From Candidatus Kapaibacterium sp. (GTDB lineage Bacteria; Bacteroidota; Ignavibacteria; Palsa-1295), in NCBI GenBank assembly GCA_025450975.1, contig JANWLI010000131.1, forward strand, positions 1-9,641: a DNA stretch of 9,641 nt. The letters are read 5' to 3'. Shown here piece by piece: positions 5,006 through 9,641 of this stretch. The notes beneath the pieces are model-generated. The model was not told where the DNA came from. It searched no databases and worked only from the letters and a program-made list of their open reading frames with translations. How positions within the stretch are numbered: position 1 is the stretch's first letter; each line of letters starts with the position of its first letter. Both the position numbers and the translations under genes were made by a program.

Positions 5006-5758
5006 TCAGTCTATACCGAATTCAAGTCGCGCAGTAATGGAAGCCTTCTTCTGCTTTGAGCTTGTATTGAAGGTACCGCCATACGAGAACTCTTCATCTT
5101 CGGAGAACGGCGCCGTTATCTGGAAGACGCCCATGGCAGCGTTGCGCAGGCCGCCAAGTCCGCCGCCGGCATTTTCGGCAATGGTCTCGGCTCGCTTGCG
5201 AGCATCGGTCGCAGCTGCGGCAAGCATGTCTACTTTCAGCTGGGCAAGCTTCGTATAGTAGTAGCGAGGAGCGTAAGATTCAAACTCGATCCCCATGTTG
5301 AGCAACTCTGTTACTTCGCGGGCGATCAGCTCGATCTTATCGACAGCGTTCGATTCGATCGTTACAGTCTGGGAAAGGAAGTAGCCATCGAATACTCTAT
5401 CGACTTGTACACCTTTATCGTTAAAGACGCCTCGATATTCCTTATTCGAGTTGACGGCGCTAAAGGTGATCTGCTTCGGATCGACTCCTTTGGCAACCAG
5501 ATACTGCCGGATGCTTTCCGCATCTTTCTTAAGCGCAGCATAGGCTTCCTGCACGGTCATCGAGCGGCGAGTATAGGATCCGCTCCAGACGACGAGATCG
5601 GATGCGAACTCCTTTTCTGCAAGACCGACGACCTTGATCATCTTCTTGGTCTCATGGGTTTTACGCCACGTATTGCCAAGGACGACTGCTGCGATAACGA
5701 TCGCGACAGAAAAAATCAGAGCACTTATCCAGTAACGTATCATATGGAAGTTTTTCAA
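5006..5758 (-). CDS. SIMPL domain (DUF541) membrane-anchored protein
   Basis: A 250-aa protein with one N-terminal membrane helix (about residues 10-29, WISALIFSVAIVIAAVVLGN) and an extracytoplasmic SIMPL/DUF541 domain (about 40-250). Typical features are the first strand IKVVGLAEKEFASDLVVWSG, the long helix AYAALKKDAESIRQYLVAKGV, the segment DGYFLSQTVTIES, and the helix DARKRAETIAENAGGGLGGLRNA followed by the last strands. The family is named after a mammalian signalling protein, and bacterial members (YggE-like) are periplasmic with poorly defined, partly stress-related roles. The second Met (residue 6) is a possible alternative start; no Shine-Dalgarno sequence decides it. It lies between the radical SAM gene (116 bp upstream) and the isomerase (8 bp downstream). 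Confidence 0.88.
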   Translation of the reverse strand: MKNFHMIRYWISALIFSVAIVIAAVVLGNTWRKTHETKKMIKVVGLAEKEFASDLVVWSGSYTRRSMTVQEAYAALKKDAESIRQYLVAKGVDPKQITFSAVNSNKEYRGVFNDKGVQVDRVFDGYFLSQTVTIESNAVDKIELIAREVTELLNMGIEFESYAPRYYYTKLAQLKVDMLAAAATDARKRAETIAENAGGGLGGLRNAAMGVFQITAPFSEDEEFSYGGTFNTSSKQKKASITARLEFGID

Positions 5759-5874
5759 ATATATGAAGAAATCCGATCTGCCTCAAACTGGCCTGACCGG
5801 AGTCCTTCTTAGGCCGCTTCCAACATTATCCAAAAACTGATCTTCTAATGCGACGGTACCGCCTACAAAATGTT

Positions 5875-6903
5875 TCAGAACAACTCGCCTGGTCGCCGGA
5901 AGAGATCTGTCCGCAACCCCATCCGCGGCTGCCGCAGGTTATACTTGCTGGAAAGCGACCTGATCAGCGTATGCATGAAATGGGCATAGCCGCCGGTGCC
6001 GGTCATACGAGTCCCGAACTTGGAATCGTTGTTCCGACCGTCGCGGATCATCCGGACCCGTGTCATGACGCGATTTGCTTTCTCCGGCACATGGGTTTCC
6101 AGCCAGTTGATGAAGATCGGCTCGACAGCAAGCGGAAGCCGCAGGATCGTATGCGTTACGAACGTCGCACCGGCATCGCTTGCCTGTTTGAGGATATTGG
6201 GTACTTCATTATCATTCAACCCCGGAATGATCGGCCCGACCATCACACCGATCGGAACGCCGGCTTTCGCTAGTCCTTCCATCGCCTTGAGCTTCATCTT
6301 CGCAGTTGATGTCCGGGGCTCAAGCGTCCGACGAAGCTCGGGATCCAGCGACGTCACCGAAATCAGAGTACTGACAAGATTCATGCTCGCCATCTCTTTT
6401 AGGATATCGATATCTCGCATGATCAAAGCATTCTTCGTTAACATGCTTACCGGATTCCGGTATTCGAGGAATACCTCGAGAACCTGTCGCGTCAGCTTGT
6501 ACTTCCGCTCTGCTGGTTGATAGCAATCTGTGTTGCCGCTCATCATGATGCTTTGCGGGATCCACTTCGGATCGTCGAATGCCTTCCGCAAGAGACGCGG
6601 TGCATCATGCTTGACCATGATCTTCGATTCGAAATCGATGCCGGCATTGAAGCCGAGGTACTCATGGTACGGCCGAGCCCTGCAATAGGCGCAGCCATGT
6701 TCGCAGCCTCGATAGACGTTGATCGAGTAATCCATGCCGACATCCGGACTATTATTCTTGAAGAGGATCGATTTAGCATTGTCGGTATAGAATTGGGTTT
6801 GAATGACGGGAAGTTCTTCGGCTATTGTACCCCATTCGTCGTCAAAGGAGGCGTAGCTTGTCGATTCGAAGCGATTCGTAATTTCTGATATGGTACCGCG
6901 CAT
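5875..6903 (-). CDS. PA0069/Rv2578c-type radical SAM protein
   Basis: A 342-aa cytoplasmic radical SAM enzyme. The [4Fe-4S]-binding motif CX3CX2C is CEHGCAYC at residues 67-74 (Cys67, Cys71, Cys74), inside the conserved NVYRGCEHGCAYC...RPYHEYLG block. Further family hallmarks are GIDFESKI (88-95), SGNTDCYQPAE (122-132), SVTSLDPELRRTLEPR (182-197), a GPIIPGLND turn (223-231) and the late FGTRMTGTGGYA segment (296-307). The closest named groups are the PA0069 and Rv2578c families, related to spore photoproduct lyase, usually about 350 aa; their substrate is unknown. The residue after CAYC is Arg, where relatives I recall often have Tyr. It is the first of three minus-strand genes, and a candidate promoter and a repeated box lie upstream. 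Confidence 0.9.
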   Translation of the reverse strand: MRGTISEITNRFESTSYASFDDEWGTIAEELPVIQTQFYTDNAKSILFKNNSPDVGMDYSINVYRGCEHGCAYCRARPYHEYLGFNAGIDFESKIMVKHDAPRLLRKAFDDPKWIPQSIMMSGNTDCYQPAERKYKLTRQVLEVFLEYRNPVSMLTKNALIMRDIDILKEMASMNLVSTLISVTSLDPELRRTLEPRTSTAKMKLKAMEGLAKAGVPIGVMVGPIIPGLNDNEVPNILKQASDAGATFVTHTILRLPLAVEPIFINWLETHVPEKANRVMTRVRMIRDGRNNDSKFGTRMTGTGGYAHFMHTLIRSLSSKYNLRQPRMGLRTDLFRRPGELF

Positions 6904-6913
6904 AGTTTCTTAT

Positions 6914-6978
6914 AGGTGCCTATTAAAGCACCAGCAATATAGATATATTACTGCTGCGATACAAGGTGCCCATCAAAG
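6914..6978. repeat. 15-bp direct repeat, two copies 50 bp apart, upstream of the radical SAM gene
   Basis: AGGTGCCTATTAAAG (6914-6928) and AGGTGCCCATCAAAG (6964-6978) differ only by two T/C changes and are offset by exactly 50 bp. They lie 11-75 bases upstream of the ATG at 6903, one in the leader and one at the putative -33 element. Two further related boxes, with GGGCACCTTGT and GGGCACCTAT, occur at 334-358. Confidence 0.45.
6934..6964 (-). promoter_or_regulatory. possible promoter of the radical SAM gene
   Basis: On the minus strand, TTG (6964-6962) and TATATTGC (6941-6934) are separated by exactly 20 bases, resembling the Bacteroidota TTG-N20-TAnnTTTG layout with two mismatches in the -7 box. 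Transcription would start about 30 bases above the ATG at 6903. The TTG lies at the edge of a repeated box (6964-6978), so a regulator binding there could block it. Confidence 0.35.
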
Positions 6979-7067
6979 AATTCTTGAAATTATCCTGCGC
7001 TCTGTTGCTCTATTTCTTGTTGTTTTATGGGTTTATGGTCTTGTGATACATTTTGAAGAAATTTACG

Positions 7068-7075
7068 TATCTTTG
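7068..7075 (+). promoter_or_regulatory. TAnnTTTG promoter-like box
   Basis: TATCTTTG matches the Bacteroidota -7 consensus TAnnTTTG exactly. TTG at 7041-7043 is 24 bases upstream, longer than usual, so the -33 element is uncertain. The surrounding CGTATCTTTGTACTG differs by one base from the minus-strand element near 8740. Confidence 0.4.
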
Positions 7076-7080
7076 TACTG

Positions 7081-7165
7081 CGTTCCTCTGTGCTGTAACT
7101 GAGGAATGAGTTATAATGATGTGACGGTATGATTCGGGCAACTGAGTTATGCCGTCATTTTTTTT
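7081..7165 (+). ncRNA. candidate small RNA of about 85 nt
   Basis: The candidate is defined by the TAnnTTTG box ending at 7075 and the intrinsic terminator ending at 7165, with no reading frame between. The putative RNA contains CCTC (7085-7088) able to pair with GAGG (7101-7104), and repeats the word GAGTTAT inside (7108-7114) and just before the terminator's right arm (7144-7150). The alternative is that the terminator ends an unseen transcript from the left. Confidence 0.3.
7122..7165 (+). terminator. rho-independent terminator
   Basis: TGACGGTAT (7122-7130) pairs with ATGCCGTCA (7149-7157), nine base pairs including one G-U, around an 18-base loop, followed by eight Ts (7158-7165). It is the most textbook terminator in the window. 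No protein gene on the plus strand clearly ends just upstream. Confidence 0.6.
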
Positions 7166-7241
7166 GTATCATATATAATCCTCCACACATAATTTAATAT
7201 GGAATCCGGCAGTTTTTATGCCACCCGTTTGTTAATAATAG

Positions 7242-8129
7242 GTGGTTACAACTCGACAACTATCCGCCGGCGAACTTTTGCTTGGCGTGTTTGCAAAACT
7301 TTCCAGACGTTTGGAAAAACTTCGGCGCAAAGCTCGTGATAACGCCGACTCCGAAGACGTTCACCAGATTCGCACGACTCTTCGCAAAACTCGAGCCGCC
7401 CTCTCGCTTTTCAATCCGCTCATTGTCGTTCCGAAAGCCCTGACCGATAAGCGGCTTGCAGACGTGGCCCGCAGGTTTGGCAAGAAACGCGATAACGATG
7501 TTCTCATTGAGAAGTTTAGCGAAATATCGGTAGCCGTTGGAAATGAACTCAAGCCTGTCAAGCAAGTCCGGAGGGAATTTGACAAGCAGAATAAAAAGGT
7601 GTCGAAGCAAATAGTGAAGGCTCTGGAAAGTAAATCCTTCAAACATATTCTTGAACAGCTTGACAAATGGATTGCCTATCCGAAGTTCCGAGGTGAAAGC
7701 GACGAGATCGCCGCTGAACGTCTTCCGGAGCTTCTACAGCCTGCAATGGAAGTTGTAAAGTCCCATGCAGCATGGCAGATCCTCGAAGAACTTGACCTTG
7801 CGCATGATCTGGAGTCGCTACTCGAAGCCGAGCCTGGCGATACGATCCACGATCTTCGCAAGTCGGCTAAGATGCTGCGCTACCAGCTGGAGTTTGCCGC
7901 CAACGTTCCTGGCCGTTCGTATGTCAAGATCCTCGGTCCATTAGAAGATCTACAGGATCATCTTGGCGTCGTCCAGGATATGCGAGTACTCAATACATTC
8001 CTTCATACATCGCTCGGAGATTCCTGGACTGACGAACTTCCCGCTCTTCGGCAGAACCTCCTTGCAACGATCGGCGCAAACATCTTCGAAGCGAAGAGGC
8101 TCGGATCTCAGATCCGGCGGATGCTCTGA
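7242..8129 (+). CDS. CHAD domain protein (polyphosphate-binding type)
   Basis: A 295-aa all-helical CHAD protein; a stand-alone CHAD domain is usually about 250-320 aa. Two conserved helical signatures are present: DVHQIRTTLRKTRAAL (39-54, His41, Arg44, Arg48) and DTIHDLRKSAKMLRYQLEF (200-218, His203, Arg206, Lys207, Arg213). ARRFGKKRDNDV (76-87) and LQDHLGVVQD (237-246) also fit. The basic residues line a cleft that binds inorganic polyphosphate in studied members. CHAD proteins often accompany CYTH/triphosphatase or polyphosphate kinase genes, but none is visible here. The start is GTG at 7242, immediately after an in-frame TAG; the ribosome binding site is weak (AGGTGG overlaps the start), so a slightly later start is possible. 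It converges with the next gene, leaving three bases between stops. Confidence 0.88.
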   Translation: MVTTRQLSAGELLLGVFAKLSRRLEKLRRKARDNADSEDVHQIRTTLRKTRAALSLFNPLIVVPKALTDKRLADVARRFGKKRDNDVLIEKFSEISVAVGNELKPVKQVRREFDKQNKKVSKQIVKALESKSFKHILEQLDKWIAYPKFRGESDEIAAERLPELLQPAMEVVKSHAAWQILEELDLAHDLESLLEAEPGDTIHDLRKSAKMLRYQLEFAANVPGRSYVKILGPLEDLQDHLGVVQDMRVLNTFLHTSLGDSWTDELPALRQNLLATIGANIFEAKRLGSQIRRML

Positions 8130-8132
8130 TGG

Positions 8133-8522
8133 CTACCGGTACCGGCTATAAAATGCGCGGAGCAACTCCGTCTCGCCGGGATACTCGTGGTGCTCGATCG
8201 CGGTGATGAGGCCATCGGCGACGGTGACGATCTGGTAGGACTTGAAGTCATGCCACTTGTGACCTTTGCGGATCTTATCAAGGAAATCGATCTTATAGAT
8301 CCCGTCGGCAGTCTCTTCAACATTCGATGAGTAGACAACCTCATCGTAGACCTTCTTCGACTGCTCGAAATTCTGCCGGTAAATATTGATCACGTAGTCC
8401 CGGCCCTGGTACTTCCCTTCGGCATACTGGTATTTACACTCTTCGGCCAGCAGCGCCGCTGCTTCGTCATACTTTGAGCCGTCGATCAGCGCGGCAAAGT
8501 TCTGTGCTATGTTCGTTTCCAT
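8133..8522 (-). CDS. SnoaL/NTF2-like small protein
   Basis: A 129-aa protein with the cone-shaped NTF2-like pattern: helices at the N-terminus (METNIAQNFAALIDGSKYDEAAALLAEECKYQY), the short G(K)YQGRDYVINIYRQNF helix, then curved strands (KVYDEVVYSSNVEE, IYKIDFLDKIRKGHKWHDFKSYQIVTVADGLITAIEHHEYPGE). The K.Q.IVTV.DG.I..IE ending is typical of SnoaL-like and nuclear-transport-factor-2-like proteins, some isomerases or hydrolases and many of unknown role. No catalytic assignment is safe, although His88, His91, His111 and His112 are candidates for pocket residues. I chose the ATG at 8522; an in-frame ATG at 8597 would add 25 residues of unfolded-looking sequence crossing a GTGTAAATTT-type repeat, and a TTG nine bases above 8522 is also possible. 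Confidence 0.72.
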   Translation of the reverse strand: METNIAQNFAALIDGSKYDEAAALLAEECKYQYAEGKYQGRDYVINIYRQNFEQSKKVYDEVVYSSNVEETADGIYKIDFLDKIRKGHKWHDFKSYQIVTVADGLITAIEHHEYPGETELLRAFYSRYR

Positions 8523-8595
8523 ACTATGCAAATTTCCACGCCTTTTTTTAGGGTCAGGTATCGTGGATGTAACTGTCAATTTGGCATGTCCGAAC

Positions 8596-8606
8596 AAATT
8601 TACACG
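8596..8606 (-). repeat. isolated GTGTAAATTT box, eighth copy
   Basis: On the minus strand this reads CGTGTAAATTT followed by G, the same word as the seven boxes at 419-803 about 8 kb away. The TAAATTTG it contains also fits the TAnnTTTG -7 consensus and would place a transcript start about 65 bases above the SnoaL-like gene's ATG, though no TTG lies at the right distance upstream. Confidence 0.5.
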
Positions 8607-8736
8607 CTCTGGTTGAGGGGTACGTAAGTCCTTATTTTAAGCCGACCTAATTGTGCACACCACAGATGTCTCTTGCCATCTTGTCAGGTGCCGGACCTTG
8701 GAGAATCGCCCCTATACGTGTCAATGGACTACAGTA

Positions 8737-8767
8737 CAAATATACGAAATTTTAGGGCAAAATGCAA
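8737..8767 (-). promoter_or_regulatory. good Bacteroidota-type promoter, probably for the SnoaL-like gene
   Basis: On the minus strand TTG (8767-8765) is followed after exactly 20 bases by TATATTTG (8744-8737), a full match to TAnnTTTG. Transcription would start near 8730 and run toward the SnoaL-like gene, giving a leader of about 200 bases. The core CGTATATTTGTACTG differs by one base from the plus-strand element near 7070. Confidence 0.45.
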
Positions 8768-8835
8768 GCGGTTTGGGACAAAAAGTATATTTATTGTGGG
8801 ATCCTACGCATACTGCTCTGAACGCAATGACCTCA

Positions 8836-8866
8836 AGGTGGGGCACTCCATGGAGTGCCCCTACCT
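8836..8866. repeat. REP-like palindrome 1
   Basis: The centre (8840-8861) is a perfect 22-bp palindrome, half-site GGGGCACTCCA. AGGT on the left (8836-8839) and ACCT on the right (8863-8866) extend it to an almost complete stem with one unpaired T at 8862. It is the inverted partner of the palindrome at 8895-8924 and related to the hairpin at 127-145. Confidence 0.8.
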
Positions 8867-8867
8867 G

Positions 8868-8891
8868 CTCATGATGAGTTGGTTTAAAACC
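8868..8891. repeat. two small palindromes in the spacer between REP-like elements
   Basis: CTCAT-G-ATGAG (8868-8878) and GGTTT-A-AAACC (8881-8891) lie back to back in the spacer between the two large palindromes. With them they make a run of four inverted repeats in under 90 bases. Confidence 0.6.
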
Positions 8892-8894
8892 TTT

Positions 8895-8924
8895 AGGTAG
8901 GGGCACTGCATGCAGTGCCCCACC
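8895..8924. repeat. REP-like palindrome 2, inverted copy
   Basis: The centre (8900-8921) is a perfect 22-bp palindrome, half-site GGGGCACTGCA. Its unpaired base is on the left (A8899), whereas palindrome 1 has it on the right, so the two are in opposite orientation. They differ in the centre only by a C/G exchange on both arms, which keeps the stem perfectly paired. Confidence 0.8.
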
Positions 8925-8998
8925 GCGGATATACAACAATGCCACTGGATAGAGCAGCGGGCTTGCTCCGTTCACCTCCATCTACCCTCACCACTACC

Positions 8999-9015
8999 TT
9001 GGCATGATTTCTGCG
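8999..9015 (+). promoter_or_regulatory. sigma-54-type promoter candidate, best match in the window
   Basis: TTGGCATGATTTCTGCG fits the -24/-12 consensus TTGGCACGNNNNTTGCW closely. GG and GC are separated by exactly ten bases and TGC is present at -12. A start near 9027 would give a leader of about 130 bases before the gene at 9157. Activation would require an enhancer-binding regulator, which is not in this window. Confidence 0.45.
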
Positions 9016-9156
9016 ATGCATGAATTCGTGTTCATAAAATAACTCTCCGCCATGAAGATCGTCGGACTCTCGTCTGCAACAAAATATTTCTCACGCAAAC
9101 AAAGCACGCTATGATCGTTGATACATTCCGTTTCATCATTCATAGAAAGGCTCGTT

Positions 9157-9641
9157 ATGAAGAAGTCCGTTGTGCTTGTTGTTTTGCTGCCTTTAGTATC
9201 GCAGGCCCAAATACGTTTGTGCGATACCTGTCCCGCGCCGCCGGCGATCGACCTCAGCATTCCTGAGCATCTGCTCCACAGCCAGATGGACCGCGTGCTC
9301 GGCGATACGTACTGGATGAACTCCGAAGACGCCGTGCTTGCCAACATGAACCGACGTGTCGATACGGTGCTGATGTCTGTCAACGTGCCGGTGCTGCAGC
9401 GCTTTGAGTTTATGGCGAAGATCTACCAGGTCGTCATCTCTGATTACCGCGCCGATCTTGCCAAGGCCCAGCTCGATGTGCGCAACAGCGATAACAGCGA
9501 CGATCCGACGGGCTTCCTGCACCAGGCAAAAAAGAAGATCGGCGCCCGCAAGGCACCACTCAAAGATCTCATCACCGAAAAACAACGCGCCCTCTCGCGC
9601 ATCATAGAATCGCGCAACAAAGAGATGGGCGAGTTGGCCGA
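9157..9641 (+). CDS. exported protein of unknown function, 3' end beyond the window
   Basis: An open frame of 161 codons runs off the window edge without a stop. AAAGG (9146-9150) lies six bases before the ATG at 9157. The first 18 residues, MKKSVVLVVLLPLVSQAQ, form a clear Sec signal peptide with probable cleavage after SQA. The mature part begins with a CDTC pair of cysteines (CDTCPAPP) and then is largely charged and helical (RRVDTVLMSVNVPVLQRFEFMAKIYQVVISDYRADLAKAQLDVRN; later ITEKQRALSRIIESRNKEMGELA), suggesting coiled-coil or helical-bundle structure. I recognise no family. The two cysteines might form a disulphide or carry a modification. A sigma-54-type box lies upstream. Confidence 0.8.
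   Translation, partial: MKKSVVLVVLLPLVSQAQIRLCDTCPAPPAIDLSIPEHLLHSQMDRVLGDTYWMNSEDAVLANMNRRVDTVLMSVNVPVLQRFEFMAKIYQVVISDYRADLAKAQLDVRNSDNSDDPTGFLHQAKKKIGARKAPLKDLITEKQRALSRIIESRNKEMGELA

Larger units (their letters stand above)
6904..7241. other. AT-rich intergenic region between divergent genes
   Basis: No supportable protein gene is present. A 70-codon plus-strand frame (6890-7102) begins inside the radical SAM gene and ends in AT-rich DNA with no family signature. The region holds the radical SAM promoter area on the left, a TAnnTTTG promoter-like box (7068-7075), a terminator (7121-7165) and an AT-rich stretch before the CHAD gene. Confidence 0.6.
8523..9156. other. non-coding region with REP-like palindromes and promoter-like boxes
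   Basis: No supportable gene is visible. Frames of 73-86 codons between 8653 and 8981 overlap one another and run through the palindromes, with no family signal. The region contains the eighth GTGTAAATTT box (8596-8606, minus), a Bacteroidota-type promoter on the minus strand (8737-8767), a set of four palindromes (8836-8924) and a sigma-54-like box (8999-9015) ahead of the last gene. Confidence 0.65.

Noticed and set aside
5996..6520. 174-codon plus-strand frame opposite the radical SAM gene
   Set aside because: It lies entirely antisense to a protein with unmistakable radical SAM motifs, and its serine/arginine-rich translation is typical of an antisense shadow.
6890..7102. 70-codon plus-strand frame with a hydrophobic middle, ending before the terminator
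   Set aside because: It starts inside the radical SAM gene on the opposite strand, has no ribosome binding site, and its hydrophobicity is explained by T-rich DNA. It remains a faint possibility because the terminator follows.
8573..8579. TTGACA-like element on the minus strand upstream of the SnoaL-like gene
   Set aside because: No matching -10 box lies 16-18 bases downstream, and the TTG/TATATTTG element at 8737-8767 is a better promoter for this type of organism.
8653..8981. Overlapping 73-86 codon frames between the SnoaL-like gene and the last gene
   Set aside because: They overlap each other in several frames, run through the REP-like palindromes and show no domain pattern or ribosome binding site.
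9193..9585. 130-codon minus-strand frame near the right end
   Set aside because: It is antisense to a frame with a signal peptide, good ribosome binding site and uninterrupted 161 codons running off the window.

Overview
The window looks like chromosomal DNA of a mid-GC free-living bacterium of the Bacteroidota/Chlorobi (FCB) superphylum, possibly an Ignavibacteria- or Kapabacteria-like lineage. This is an inference from three things: promoter-like TAnnTTTG boxes with an upstream TTG, the mixture of families (PASTA membrane protein, SIMPL protein, PA0069-type radical SAM protein, CHAD protein), and intergenic DNA rich in short palindromes and degenerate repeats. I see no rRNA, tRNA, transposase, phage gene or CRISPR array.

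Layout. Bases 1-848 hold no convincing gene and are packed with repeats: a cluster of hairpins (39-145), three copies of a CGG-rich repeat (one inverted), seven GTGTAAATT boxes, two adjacent DnaA-box-like sites and a 7-bp tandem repeat. Next come a triple-PASTA membrane protein (minus strand) and, divergent from it, a two-gene unit: a three-helix membrane protein and a Tat-exported metallophosphoesterase. These two resemble the halves of a protein that is often a single chain. From 3070 to 4131 there are three small membrane-protein genes on the plus strand. Two of them (64 and 53 aa) are paralogues, each with a strong ribosome binding site and a sigma-54-like TGGCATG box upstream.

From 6903 back to 4203 the minus strand carries a PA0069-family radical SAM protein, a SIMPL (DUF541) protein and a TIM-barrel sugar phosphate isomerase/epimerase. 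The last two are only 8 nt apart. An AT-rich intergenic region (6904-7241) contains a plausible promoter and terminator that could frame a small RNA. It is followed by a CHAD (polyphosphate-binding) protein, which converges on an NTF2/SnoaL-like protein. Bases 8523-9156 are non-coding and carry an inverted pair of REP-like palindromes (REPIN-like) with a compensatory base change. The window ends inside a gene for an exported protein of unknown function (9157 onward).

No classical defence or biosynthetic system is visible. The most interesting signals are the paralogous small membrane proteins with shared sigma-54-like upstream boxes, the metallophosphoesterase with an Asp-to-Glu change in its first metal-binding motif, the structured region after the 64-aa gene, and the non-coding repeat systems at both ends.
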